From Chitinophagaceae bacterium (GTDB taxonomy: Bacteria > Bacteroidota > Bacteroidia > Chitinophagales > Chitinophagaceae): a stretch of 64,000 nt of DNA. The notes under the pieces were generated by a model. The model saw only the letters and a program-made list of their open reading frames with translations. It was not told where the DNA came from and did no database searches. Made by a program: the position numbers and the translations under genes. Positions 17,203 through 25,732 of the stretch are shown here, piece after piece. Position 1 is the first letter of the stretch, and each line of letters starts with the position of its first letter. The stretch covers positions 141,104 to 205,103 of the forward strand of contig JAIETM010000005.1 of assembly GCA_019745155.1 (NCBI GenBank), written 5' to 3'.

Positions 17203-17777
17203 TACATGAATAATTTGGCTTCTACTAATTCGCAGATGATATGACCGATCAGGATATGGCTTTCCTGAATACGCGGGGTATCATTGGAAGGTACATTGAT
17301 GAGAAAATGACTCAGCTCGCGCATTTTACCACCACTTGCGCCAGTAAAACCGATGGTGATCAATTCTTTTTCTCTTGCTACTTCAAATGCTTTCAGCACA
17401 TTGGCAGAATTGCCGGAAGTACTAAAGCCGATGAGTACATCGCCTGCATCGGTAATACCATCCACCAAACGCGCATAAATATCATCATAGCTGTAATCAT
17501 TGGCTACGGCGGTGAGATAGGAGGTATTGCAATGCAATGCTTCAGCAGGTAGTGCTTTTCTGTTTTTATAAAAGCGACCGGAAAACTCTGCTGCCAAATG
17601 TTGGGCATCGGCAGCACTGCCGCCATTACCACAGAACCAAACTCTTTTACCGGCTGCAAAAGCTTGTGTGATAATATTGACACATTCCTCAATGGACTTA
17701 AGCATAACAGGATCATGCAATACCTGTTGCTTGGTGTCAATAGAAGCTTGTATGATGGATTGAATGGTTGATTGCAT
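17202..17777 (-). CDS. gmhA: Sedoheptulose 7-phosphate isomerase (phosphoheptose isomerase)
   Basis: Converts sedoheptulose 7-phosphate into D-glycero-D-manno-heptose 7-phosphate, the entry step of nucleotide-heptose synthesis. 191 residues with a SIS fold: VWFCGNGGSAADAQHLAAEFSGRF, LIGFSTSGNSANVLKAF, and a C-terminal helix with the active-site ESHILIGHIICELVE. The length and motifs match GmhA well. It sits 2 bases after the kinase gene and is translationally coupled to the nucleotidyltransferase. Confidence 0.95.
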   Translation of the reverse strand: MQSTIQSIIQASIDTKQQVLHDPVMLKSIEECVNIITQAFAAGKRVWFCGNGGSAADAQHLAAEFSGRFYKNRKALPAEALHCNTSYLTAVANDYSYDDIYARLVDGITDAGDVLIGFSTSGNSANVLKAFEVAREKELITIGFTGASGGKMRELSHFLINVPSNDTPRIQESHILIGHIICELVEAKLFM

Positions 17778-17779
17778 GG

Positions 17780-18805
17780 CTATTGGGTTGTCCAGGTAGT
17801 GAGCCCGTGTTGGGTAAATTGATAAGGTCTGATTTCGCCGCCAAATTTCTGTAAAGTTTCCGCAACGGCATAGCGGGAATTGCCGGGGCAGTAGAAAGTC
17901 ATGAAGCCACCGCCGCCCGCTCCGCTGATCTTGCCGCCGGTTGCACCTGCTTTCTTGGCTGCGCTATAAATATCTTCAATCAGGTTGTTGGAAATATTAT
18001 TGGCCATTTTACGCTTCTGCTGGAAACCATAATCAAGAATCTCACCCACTTCATGAATACGGCCTTTGAGCAAAGCTTCCTTCATCATTTTGGATTGCTC
18101 TTTCAAATGATGCATGGCATCAACAGAACTTTCATTCTTGTTGAGCACATTTTTCTGCTGCTCCTTGATGATGGTAGCCGACTCTCTGCTGGTAGCAGTG
18201 AAATAGAGGAGGAGATTATTCTCTAACTCATTCAAATATTCCTGACGAATACGCAGTGGGTTCACAATCACTTTATCATCGCCATAAAACTCCATGAAAT
18301 TCACACCGCCGAATGTAGCGGCATATTGGTCTTGTTTACCGCCAGCCAATGCCAGATCCTTTCTTTCTATTTCGTAGGCATAATGCGCAATATCATAATC
18401 GCCCAAAGGTAGTTTTAGCATTTCGGTGAAAGCACCGAGAATCGCTACAACCAATGTGCTCGATGTACCCAATCCACTTCCTGCAGGTACATCCACATAG
18501 GTAGAGAGCTTGAAATTGGTCATGGGTAAACCATAATCCTGCTGAATACGGTTGTACACGCCTTTGAGTAAATCCAGATGACCATTGATCGGTAATTGGT
18601 TCATCCATTCATGGCGTTCCTCTTCTTTTCTGTCTAACGCTTGTAGGATGATGCCATTCTCTGCAATGGGTTCAATATGGGCATAGGCATAGAGCGAAAT
18701 GGTTGCGTTCAGGATGGCGCCGCCAAATGTATCGCTGTAGGGACTCACATCTGTGCCGCCGCCAGCCAATCCGATTCTAAGAGGTGCTTTGCTTCTGTAA
18801 ATCAT
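17780..18805 (-). CDS. hddA: D-glycero-alpha-D-manno-heptose 7-phosphate kinase (GHMP family)
   Basis: 341-residue GHMP kinase that phosphorylates C1 of heptose 7-phosphate to the alpha-1,7-bisphosphate. Landmarks: N-terminal SKAPLRIGLAGGGTDVSPYSD, the ATP loop PAGSGLGTSSTLVVAIL, GGKQDQYAATFGG, and the C-terminal GGKISGAGGGGFMTFYC. HddA-type kinases lead to the GDP-heptose branch, unlike HldE, which leads to ADP-heptose. It overlaps the glycosyltransferase upstream by 4 bases. Confidence 0.92.
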   Translation of the reverse strand: MIYRSKAPLRIGLAGGGTDVSPYSDTFGGAILNATISLYAYAHIEPIAENGIILQALDRKEEERHEWMNQLPINGHLDLLKGVYNRIQQDYGLPMTNFKLSTYVDVPAGSGLGTSSTLVVAILGAFTEMLKLPLGDYDIAHYAYEIERKDLALAGGKQDQYAATFGGVNFMEFYGDDKVIVNPLRIRQEYLNELENNLLLYFTATSRESATIIKEQQKNVLNKNESSVDAMHHLKEQSKMMKEALLKGRIHEVGEILDYGFQQKRKMANNISNNLIEDIYSAAKKAGATGGKISGAGGGGFMTFYCPGNSRYAVAETLQKFGGEIRPYQFTQHGLTTWTTQ

Positions 18806-19941
18806 GATGCCGAAACACCGGCCAAACGGGTGATGGTTTGCACCAGTTTCTGCCAGCTGTATTGTTTTTTTGCTTCACGAAGATGCGGCAAAAAATGGGC
18901 TTCTCCTAATTGATAGAGTCCCAGAATCTTCTCGGCAATACTGTTGGGATTGGGCTCGGCAACCAGACCAACTTCACCATCCGGCACTAAGGCGGGCAGT
19001 CCGCCCACATTGGTGACCAGCATGGGCTTTTCAAAATGGTATGCCAAAGGAGTAACGCCGCTTTGCGTAGCGTTGCGATAGGGTTGTATCACGAAATCAG
19101 CTGCGCTCAGGTAATATTTTACTTCACTGTCGGCAATGAAATCGGTGCGCAAAATGAGTTGATCTTGTAGTTGGTGTTTTTCAATGATGGCGTCGTATGC
19201 GGTTCGGTCTTCATAAAACTCACCAGCGACCATTAACTTGATACCGCTGTTTTTCAGCAAGCTAGTACCCATGGCTTCAAGCAAAATGTCCAAACCCTTA
19301 TAGTTGCGGATAAAGCCAAAAAACAAAATGATTTTGTCGTTGACAGGTAATTGTAAATGTTCGCGAGCATTTGTTTTATCCAACGCTTCACCAAAATTAT
19401 CGTAGAGTGGATGCACTACTTGCTCAGCTGGTTTCTGCGTGAATTTGCGCAGATCGCCCATCACTTTTTCACTCATGGTTACGAATGCATGCACCGCACC
19501 GAAACAGTATTTGGTGAAGAGGGTATCGCCTGGTCTTTTTTCGTGTGGTTGCACATTATCCGCTATCGCGATGATGCGGGTATGCTTGTTCAAACGAACC
19601 AGTCGTAGTATCGTACCCAAGCAAGGACCCATAAAAGGCAGCCAGTAACGAATGACGATGATGGCTGGTTTGAGTTGACGCAATTCATTACCCACGCTGA
19701 TCCAATTGAATGGATTGATGGAATTGATGCGCACTTTGATGTTGATATCTGTTGGCGCAGGCTCAGATGAATACTGAGTTGTGCCTGGGAATAAGAAGTT
19801 CGGATACTGTAAAGAGAAGGTGTAGATGGTTGTATCAAAACCTTCCGCAGTGAACTGTCGGGCTAAACGTTCATCAAAAGAAGCTAGTCCGCCTCTTAGC
19901 GGGTGTGCAGGACCAATGATGATGGCTTTGGGTGAAGACAT
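18802..19941 (-). CDS. Glycosyltransferase, GT4-like (GT-B fold)
   Basis: 379 residues. The N-terminal half starts IIIGPAHPLRGGLASFDERLARQF, typical of a GT-B acceptor domain. The C-terminal half carries IILFFGFIRNYKGLDILLEAM and the donor-binding segment YLSAADFVIQPYRNATQSGVTPLAYHFEKP. It likely transfers a sugar, possibly the heptose made by its neighbours, onto a surface glycan or lipid-linked intermediate in the cytoplasm. The ATG at 19941 gives a clean GT start (MSSPKAIIIG). Donor and acceptor are unknown. Confidence 0.85.
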   Translation of the reverse strand: MSSPKAIIIGPAHPLRGGLASFDERLARQFTAEGFDTTIYTFSLQYPNFLFPGTTQYSSEPAPTDINIKVRINSINPFNWISVGNELRQLKPAIIVIRYWLPFMGPCLGTILRLVRLNKHTRIIAIADNVQPHEKRPGDTLFTKYCFGAVHAFVTMSEKVMGDLRKFTQKPAEQVVHPLYDNFGEALDKTNAREHLQLPVNDKIILFFGFIRNYKGLDILLEAMGTSLLKNSGIKLMVAGEFYEDRTAYDAIIEKHQLQDQLILRTDFIADSEVKYYLSAADFVIQPYRNATQSGVTPLAYHFEKPMLVTNVGGLPALVPDGEVGLVAEPNPNSIAEKILGLYQLGEAHFLPHLREAKKQYSWQKLVQTITRLAGVSAS

Positions 19942-19957
19942 GGTGCAAATATCTGCA

Positions 19958-20902
19958 CTAATCCCATCCAATGTTGGATTCGATCAGGTAGTGATTTCTT
20001 TCCGGTGCATTTCTGGTGAGTAGTTCTGCAATAAAGCCTGCCAAAAAGAGTTGCATGCCAAGTATCATCGACACAAGCGCTAGATAGAATGCCGGGCGGT
20101 TGGTAAGCGAAAAATCCGTAGCAGTGAATTTTGCTACAATCAGGTAAATACTCATCAATAAACCTACGCCGAACGCCAGTGTACCATACAATCCAAAGAA
20201 GTGCATGGGACGTTTGCCGAATTTGCTGATGAAAGTGATGGTGAGCAGATCCAAAAACCCATTGATGAATCTTTCCCAACCAAATTTAGTAGTACCGTAT
20301 TTGCGGGCACGGTGTTCAACTACTTTCTCACCAATCTTGCGAAAGCCGGCCCATTTGGCGAGGACAGGAATATAACGGTGCATTTCACCAAAGACTTCAA
20401 TGCTTTTCACGACTTTCTTTTTATAAGCTTTGAGGCCGCAATTGAAATCGTGCAAATAGATGCCACTGACCTGTCGGGCAGTGGCATTGAATATCTTCGA
20501 TGGGATGTTTTTGGTGAGGGTATTGTCATACCGCTTTTTCTTCCAGCCGCTGACCAGATCATAACCATCATTGATGATCATGTTTCGCAGTGCGGGAATT
20601 TCATCTGGTGAGTCTTGCATATCTGCATCCATGGTGATGATGACATCGCCCTTGGCTGCTTTGAAACCCTCGTTCAGTGCAGCTGATTTACCATAGTTGC
20701 GCTGAAAGCGGATACCATGCACAGCAGGCTGTGTTTTGGATAAGTGCACAACGGTGTCCCAGGTATCATCCGTACTACCATCATCGATGATAATGATTTC
20801 AGTACTTAAAGCATGCTCTTTTACAACACGATCGATCCATGCACAGAGTTCGGGTAATGACTCAGCTTCGTTGAATGCGGGTATGACAATCGAAAGATCC
20901 AT
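19958..20902 (-). CDS. Membrane glycosyltransferase family 2 (polyprenyl-phosphate glycosyltransferase type)
   Basis: 314 residues. GT2 domain at about residues 1-225: LSIVIPAFNEAESLPELC, IIIDDGSTDDTW, RNYGKSAALNEGF, and the DxD-like MDADMQDSPDEIP. Two C-terminal membrane helices follow (about 232-255 and 270-290), as in DPM1/ArnC-like enzymes that load a sugar onto polyprenyl phosphate. It lies 16 bases upstream of the GT4 gene and 5 bases after the DUF4199 gene, so it is part of the heptose/glycan operon. Confidence 0.88.
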   Translation of the reverse strand: MDLSIVIPAFNEAESLPELCAWIDRVVKEHALSTEIIIIDDGSTDDTWDTVVHLSKTQPAVHGIRFQRNYGKSAALNEGFKAAKGDVIITMDADMQDSPDEIPALRNMIINDGYDLVSGWKKKRYDNTLTKNIPSKIFNATARQVSGIYLHDFNCGLKAYKKKVVKSIEVFGEMHRYIPVLAKWAGFRKIGEKVVEHRARKYGTTKFGWERFINGFLDLLTITFISKFGKRPMHFFGLYGTLAFGVGLLMSIYLIVAKFTATDFSLTNRPAFYLALVSMILGMQLFLAGFIAELLTRNAPERNHYLIESNIGWD

Positions 20903-20907
20903 TCCAA

Positions 20908-21426
20908 TTATTGTTGTTCAAAAGGAGTAGGGGCTGGGTTTTTCTTGGCTGCACCTGCGCCAATCAGCGAACCTACAGTACCAATGATCAGTGTACCTAC
21001 CAATGAGCCTGCCAATACGGTTACCGTCATGATTTTGCGACCAATTGCAGCGCCTTGTTCTAATTGTTCAGCAGTTACTTTACCACCCTTCATTGCTTCT
21101 TCAACGCCTTTCTCCCACATCTTATCCAATTGATCAGGGAAGATTACATAAACAGACAGGACAGTATAAACGAAAACAACAACGGCTGTTACTGCAGTGG
21201 TTTTAAAGCCATGCGTAAAAAGTTCGCCGAAAGTAACGTCGTTATTTTTTTGCTTACCGTAATAGATAACAGATCCAATGAATGCACCTACCATGATGGC
21301 CCAGTTAATATAGCCCCACCATTTTTCAAATTGCAGGTTAGCAAACTGACCGATTAAACTTAAAACGATTAACACCAATGCAATCAATAGTCCTTTGAAT
21401 GCGTGTGTAGTTACTTGATTTTCCAT
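20908..21426 (-). CDS. DUF4199 membrane protein
   Basis: 172 residues with four predicted membrane segments (about 10-30, 38-58, 75-98, 132-158) and a short hydrophilic loop with a conserved-looking KGGKVTAEQLEQG stretch. It matches the Bacteroidota DUF4199 family of unknown function, which often sits beside a GT2 glycosyltransferase and a dihydroorotase-like gene, as here. Gaps of 5-6 bases on both sides indicate one operon. Confidence 0.8.
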   Translation of the reverse strand: MENQVTTHAFKGLLIALVLIVLSLIGQFANLQFEKWWGYINWAIMVGAFIGSVIYYGKQKNNDVTFGELFTHGFKTTAVTAVVVFVYTVLSVYVIFPDQLDKMWEKGVEEAMKGGKVTAEQLEQGAAIGRKIMTVTVLAGSLVGTLIIGTVGSLIGAGAAKKNPAPTPFEQQ

Positions 21427-21432
21427 AATACC

Positions 21433-22698
21433 TTAGGGGTTGAAGTGATGAAATGTATTTCTGATGGTACCAATCACTTTTCCTTTCAATGTTCTGTTGA
21501 GTACAGCACTATTGGCCGATCTGCTCAGGTTACTGGCAGTGGTTAGGGTAGTGTTGCTATTCAATGAGAATATCGTCAGGTTGGCTTTTGCACCAACGGC
21601 AATATTGGTTGCAGGCAAACGGAAAATATTACGCGCATTGCCAGAAAAGATGCGACTGATTTGTGCAGCGTTCAAATCTGGAATGGCTTCCATAACCATG
21701 GCAAAGGCTGTTTGCAAAGTGATCATCCCGTTTTTGGCGTATTCAAACTCACATACTTTGTGATCCCAATCCTGGGGCAAATGATGTGATGCAATGGTAT
21801 CAATATGTCCGGCTTTCAATGCCTCTCTTAGATAGATCATATCGTCCTTGGTGCGCAGAGGCGGATTCACTTTCAGACTGGTATTATAGCCTTGTACATC
21901 TTCATCGCAGAAAAGCAAATGATAAGGTGTAACCGAACAGGTGATTTGCAAACCTTCGGATTTAGCTGCTTTCACCAACTCAACAGCGGCTGGAGAACTG
22001 ATGCCTGTGATGTGTAAACGTGATTGCGTATATCGTAATAAAGCAATATCTCTGGCTACAATGATTTCTTCTGCTAGCATGGGTTTACCCGGAAGACCAA
22101 GCTGCGTAGACACAACACCTTCGTGCATCAGTCCGTGCGTGCCAACACTGGTATCATCCGGCACTTGTAAGACTACGCCATCAAAAGCTTTTACATATTG
22201 CATGGCTTTAAGGAGAAGTCCGGCAGTTTGTACAGGTTTGTGTCCGTCTGTAAATGCTGCAGCGCCACTCATGCGCATATCATACATTTCTGCAAGTTCT
22301 TTGCCTTCAATGTTTTTGGTGATAGCACCCATGGGCAAAGCTTCGCAGGGTAAATGCTTAGATTGATTGATGATGTATTCAACCTGTGTTTTGTTTTGCA
22401 CAGCAGGTTGTGTATTGGGCACAGTAAGAACAGTTGTAAAACCACCGGCAGCAGCTGCGGAAATACCTGATGCAATGGTTTCACGAAACTCCTGACCAGG
22501 ATCTGCGAAATCAGCAAATGTGTCGATCCAACCTGGAGAAACACAAAGGGAATCATGCTCGATTAGTTGTGCATCGGTATCGGGCAATGACTGACCGATT
22601 TGTGTAATGATGCCGTTTTCAATGAGTATATCCTGTGCTTGTTGGTGTAAGGGAGAATCAGGGTCAGCGATGAGCGCCTGTCTGATAAGGATTTTCAT
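21433..22698 (-). CDS. Dihydroorotase-like protein lacking metal ligands (probably non-catalytic)
   Basis: 421 residues, clearly homologous along its length to class I dihydroorotase (AGGFTTVLTVPNTQP, AFTDGHKPV, VTPYHLLFCDE, VNPPLRTKDD). However, the metal ligands are gone. The canonical DxHxHLRxPG is DTFADFADPG here; the HxxHxST motif is HITGISS; TDHAPH is SHHLPQ. It therefore should not hydrolyse dihydroorotate. In Pseudomonas a similarly dead dihydroorotase is a structural partner of aspartate carbamoyltransferase; such a role with PyrB (32805-33731) is an inference. It is first in the operon leading into DUF4199 and the glycosyltransferases. A working pyrC must lie outside the window. Confidence 0.85.
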   Translation of the reverse strand: MKILIRQALIADPDSPLHQQAQDILIENGIITQIGQSLPDTDAQLIEHDSLCVSPGWIDTFADFADPGQEFRETIASGISAAAAGGFTTVLTVPNTQPAVQNKTQVEYIINQSKHLPCEALPMGAITKNIEGKELAEMYDMRMSGAAAFTDGHKPVQTAGLLLKAMQYVKAFDGVVLQVPDDTSVGTHGLMHEGVVSTQLGLPGKPMLAEEIIVARDIALLRYTQSRLHITGISSPAAVELVKAAKSEGLQITCSVTPYHLLFCDEDVQGYNTSLKVNPPLRTKDDMIYLREALKAGHIDTIASHHLPQDWDHKVCEFEYAKNGMITLQTAFAMVMEAIPDLNAAQISRIFSGNARNIFRLPATNIAVGAKANLTIFSLNSNTTLTTASNLSRSANSAVLNRTLKGKVIGTIRNTFHHFNP

Positions 22699-22750
22699 GA
22701 ATGGGGCAGTAATTTTCGTGCAATATAGCCTTAAAATTTCTTATGACCCC

Positions 22751-22758
22751 TATATTTG
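22751..22758 (+). promoter_or_regulatory. -7 promoter box of tRNA-Pro (TATATTTG)
   Basis: Exact TAnnTTTG match 39 bases upstream of the mature tRNA 5' end. No TTG -33 box is seen at the expected distance. Confidence 0.4.
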
Positions 22759-22797
22759 CAGCCCCAAAGCGAAGACATCATTGATGTATTCGGGTTT

Positions 22798-22871
22798 CGG
22801 GTGGTGGCGCAGCCCGGTAGCGCACTTGTATGGGGTGCAAGGGGTCGCTGGTTCGAATCCAGTCCACCCGA
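22798..22871 (+). tRNA. tRNA-Pro (anticodon GGG)
   Basis: Full cloverleaf: acceptor CGGGTGG / CCACCCG, D-arm with GCGCAGCCCGGTAGCGC, anticodon stem CTTGT / GCAAG around loop ATGGGGT (anticodon GGG), T-arm CTGGTTCGAATCCAG, discriminator A. The 3' CCA is not encoded. It decodes CCC and CCU. Confidence 0.95.
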
Positions 22872-22877
22872 CACAAC

Positions 22878-22907
22878 AAAAACCTCGGCAGATTTGCTGA
22901 GGTTTTT
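22878..22907 (+). terminator. Terminator after tRNA-Pro
   Basis: AAAACCTCGGCA / TGCTGAGGTTTTT hairpin with T tail, 7 bases after the tRNA. Confidence 0.8.
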
Positions 22908-22915
22908 GCATTTCA

Positions 22916-23030
22916 AGCGCTGTTATGATACTTAAGGCTAAAAGCATAAAGCTTAAAGCTTTTTGATGCTTAAGGCTTTTTCGATACACATTATGCGTTA
23001 AGCGTTCAGCATTAAGCTTTCGGCTTTAAA
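22916..23030. repeat. AAGC-rich degenerate inverted repeats
   Basis: Runs of related, partly palindromic units (ggctaaaagcataaagctta, agctttttgatgcttaaggc, attaagctttcggcttt) between tRNA-Pro and the gene at 23147. Similar stretches are part of the mosaics at 12925-12970 and 14492-14512. No gene seen. Confidence 0.5.
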
Positions 23031-23146
23031 CATTCCACGTATTGTAAGTAGTAGACTATTTTGTTATACCCATTCATGAGTATTATGTTATAAAAGCAAC
23101 CGTAAGTGATGCTTTTTCATATAAATAGCTATTTTTACGCTATACG

Positions 23147-24022
23147 ATGAATTTGAAGCGTTTGATATTAGTACTGGCTGTGTGCACCACTTTATCAGCA
23201 GCGGCCCAACGTGTGCGTGTTTCTGGCGGCCTAGGTTTTAGCGCCTACTATGGCGATCTTATTGATGGTACACCCATAATGCAAGATATTGTGCCGGCAC
23301 TGAATCTGAGTGCTACGTATGACCTCAAAATGAAACTACGTGCCCGACTTGGCTTAGCCATTTTAGGTGCCAAGGGCGATGATCGCTTTAATAAAAGGCA
23401 GGATCTTAAAGACCGCAACCTGAGTTTTAAATCAAATATCTGGGAAACCTCTCTGCTGGCTGAGTATGATTTTGTTTCGAGAGAAGAATATTTTCTAGTG
23501 CCATATGTGGTAGCTGGTGGTGGGGTATTTGGATTTAGTCCTACTACAATTGATGCCAATGGTCAGAAAGTAAAGCTTTGGCAATGGAACACTGAAGGAC
23601 AGGGCTTGGCAGGTAATCCGGCACCATACAAAAGGGTAGGATTGAATCTGAGTTTGGGTGCGGGTGTGCGTTATGAACTTACAGATGAAATCAGTGTTGG
23701 TGCTGAATTTATTTTCCGAAAGTTATTTACCGATTATCTGGATGATGTTAGTGGTAAGTATCCTGATTTCTTGCAAACTGGAATCAATCCTGATCCCAAT
23801 AAGTATCGTTTAGACCTTTCCTATAGAGGAACTGAATTGGGAAAACCTTTTCCAGGCGTAAGCAGACCAAGAGGTAATCCTAAAGGCGATGATGCTTTTT
23901 ATTCATTCCAGTTCACCTTTTCTTATCGCTTAACAAACTGGAGCATTGGCGGCGATCTGGATTTCTACGGATCAAGTGGCTATGGCAGACGCAGGGTGCG
24001 CAATCCCAGATATGTACTTTAA
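23147..24022 (+). CDS. Outer-membrane beta-barrel protein (DUF6089/PorT-like)
   Basis: 291 residues with a signal peptide (MNLKRLILVLAVCTTLSAAAQ). Alternating amphipathic strands with aromatic ends follow (VRVSGGLGFSAYYGDL, RARLGLAILGAKG, TSLLAEYDFV, LVPYVVAGGGVFGF, LSLGAGVRYELTD, FQFTFSYRLTNW), as in 8-12-stranded outer-membrane barrels. It resembles the DUF6089 family, typical of Bacteroidota. Ligand or partner is unknown; a link to type IX secretion is possible but not shown. A TATTTTTA box lies 9 bases before the ATG, and a strong terminator follows. Confidence 0.8.
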   Translation: MNLKRLILVLAVCTTLSAAAQRVRVSGGLGFSAYYGDLIDGTPIMQDIVPALNLSATYDLKMKLRARLGLAILGAKGDDRFNKRQDLKDRNLSFKSNIWETSLLAEYDFVSREEYFLVPYVVAGGGVFGFSPTTIDANGQKVKLWQWNTEGQGLAGNPAPYKRVGLNLSLGAGVRYELTDEISVGAEFIFRKLFTDYLDDVSGKYPDFLQTGINPDPNKYRLDLSYRGTELGKPFPGVSRPRGNPKGDDAFYSFQFTFSYRLTNWSIGGDLDFYGSSGYGRRRVRNPRYVL

Positions 24023-24044
24023 TTATTCAAATGCATCATAATAG

Positions 24045-24074
24045 AAAAAGGTCTTCAAACGAAGACCTTTTTCT
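24045..24074 (+). terminator. Terminator after the beta-barrel gene
   Basis: AAAAAGGTCTTC / GAAGACCTTTTT stem with a 4-base loop; usable in both directions. Confidence 0.85.
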
Positions 24075-24169
24075 TAAACCTAAACCCTTAAGCACTCATG
24101 ATACATTAATTAACGAATGAGGGCATTGGCGGTTGAGGCACTGTATGAATTTGACGCTAATATGACAAA

Positions 24170-24586
24170 TTAGAAGCGCTCCAGCTTAGAGAAGAAGAAA
24201 TCGCCCTCAATGATGGCGTTCTCATCACTATCACTACCATGTACGGCATTCTCACCAACAGAAGCAGCATACTTCTTGCGGATAGTACCCTCGGCAGCAT
24301 TTGCTGGGTTGGTAGCACCAATCAGTGTTCTGAAATCAGCAACTGCGTTCTCTTTTTCCAGGATGGCAGCTACAATTGGACCACTGCTCATGAAGTCAAC
24401 CAGCTCACCAAAGAAAGGGCGCTCCTTGTGGATAGCATAGAATTCGCCGGCCTGCTCTTTTGTAAGGCGGGTCCATTTCATGGCTTTAATGCTGAATCCT
24501 GCAGCCAGGATATCATTTAAAATCGCACCTGTGTGTCCTTTCCCGGTTGCATCGGGCTTAATCATCGTAAATGTTCTGTTACTCAT
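24170..24586 (-). CDS. ndk: Nucleoside diphosphate kinase
   Basis: Transfers the gamma-phosphate of ATP to NDPs through a phospho-histidine. 138 residues, standard length. It begins [17 protein letters not shown]. The active-site histidine is in [15 protein letters not shown], and [14 protein letters not shown] matches the nucleotide-binding loop. The start at 24586 is set by the family start; upstream in-frame residues include the promoter region (TACCTTTG at 24608-24615). Confidence 0.97.
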   Translation of the reverse strand: MSNRTFTMIKPDATGKGHTGAILNDILAAGFSIKAMKWTRLTKEQAGEFYAIHKERPFFGELVDFMSSGPIVAAILEKENAVADFRTLIGATNPANAAEGTIRKKYAASVGENAVHGSDSDENAIIEGDFFFSKLERF

Positions 24587-24607
24587 AACGGCTTTTATTT
24601 CGGAGTG

Positions 24608-24615
24608 CAAAGGTA
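24608..24615 (-). promoter_or_regulatory. -7 promoter box of ndk (TACCTTTG)
   Basis: Exact TAnnTTTG on the minus strand, 21 bases before the ndk ATG. Confidence 0.45.
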
Positions 24616-24716
24616 ACTGAAATCATTCCGCTGTCAAAAGTTCCCTGCGTTTTCCTGATGAAATCCATAACTAAATTTCACCGATTGGCCTGAAAAACAC
24701 ATTTTTGCGACGCTTT

Positions 24717-25730
24717 ATGCAATCAATACAATCGTTTTTTCCGCATCTGAAGGGCGCTCCCAAAAAAGTAGTCATCACTACACACCAAAAGCCAGATGGC
24801 GATGCAATGGGTTCTTCCCTGGGTTTGTATCATTTCCTGGTGCAACTCGGGCATGATGTAACCGTTGTTTCTCCAACCAACTGGGCCGATTTTCTGGATT
24901 GGCTTCCTGGCACAGATCATGTACTCGATTTTGAAGCTGGTAGGGAAAAAGCAATTAAAGTAGTAAATGCGGCAGACTGGATATTTTGCTTGGATTTCAA
25001 TACGTTACATAGAACCAAGCATATGGAAAAAGTGCTGGAATTGGCTACTGGTTCCCGTATCCTCATCGACCATCACCAACAGCCACAAGTTGAAGCTTTT
25101 GCCTACGGCATCAGCGATACTGGTAAAAGTTCCACCTGCGAAATGGTCTACGACTTTATCGTGGATTCTGGCCATGAGGCTATCCTAAATCAGGACATCG
25201 CCACATGTTTGTATACGGGTGTAATGACGGATACAGGTTCCTTTCGTTTTCCCTCTACCAAGGCTTCAGTGCACCATATGGTGGCCCGCCTGAAGGAAAC
25301 CGGTATTAATCACACACATATTCACGAGGCGATTTATGATAATTTTCTGGAAAACAGGCTCCGCTTTATTGGCCATGCTTTGTTGAACAGAATGGAAGTA
25401 ATCTATGAGCTCAATACCGCTTTGATGTATATCCCCAAGGGTGATTTAAAGCGTTTCGATATCAAAACCGGCGACACTGAGGGTTTGGTCAACTACTTAC
25501 TGACGATTCAGGGTATTAAACTGGGTGCAATTTGTATCGACAGGGATGAGGAAAGAAAGTGGAGTTTTCGAAGTAAAGGCGACTTCGATGTGAATACATT
25601 TGCCAGAGAACATTTTGAAGGTGGTGGCCATTTCAATGCGGCTGGAGGCAGAAGCAGCGATAGTTTGGATCAAACCGTTCAGAAGTTTAAAGAAGTTATA
25701 CAACAGTATCAATCACAATTACAATCATAA
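24717..25730 (+). CDS. nrnA: DHH-family oligoribonuclease / pAp phosphatase (NrnA-like)
   Basis: 337-residue DHH/DHHA1 phosphoesterase that degrades nanoRNA and dephosphorylates pAp. DHH-domain metal motifs are visible: ITTHQKPDGDAMGSS, CLDFN, LIDHHQQPQ, and MTDTGSFRFP. The DHHA1 end is EHFEGGGHFNAAGG. The first ATG is at 24717; a TTG at 24705 is a less likely start. It is followed 2 bases later by a lipoprotein FKBP gene, so they form an operon. Confidence 0.92.
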   Translation: MQSIQSFFPHLKGAPKKVVITTHQKPDGDAMGSSLGLYHFLVQLGHDVTVVSPTNWADFLDWLPGTDHVLDFEAGREKAIKVVNAADWIFCLDFNTLHRTKHMEKVLELATGSRILIDHHQQPQVEAFAYGISDTGKSSTCEMVYDFIVDSGHEAILNQDIATCLYTGVMTDTGSFRFPSTKASVHHMVARLKETGINHTHIHEAIYDNFLENRLRFIGHALLNRMEVIYELNTALMYIPKGDLKRFDIKTGDTEGLVNYLLTIQGIKLGAICIDRDEERKWSFRSKGDFDVNTFAREHFEGGGHFNAAGGRSSDSLDQTVQKFKEVIQQYQSQLQS

Positions 25731-25732
25731 CA

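Noticed and set aside
22607..22900. Protein-coding frames on both strands across the tRNA-Pro region
   Set aside because: They run through the tRNA gene and antisense to the dihydroorotase-like gene; peptides such as GFEPATPCTP are typical tRNA antisense translations.
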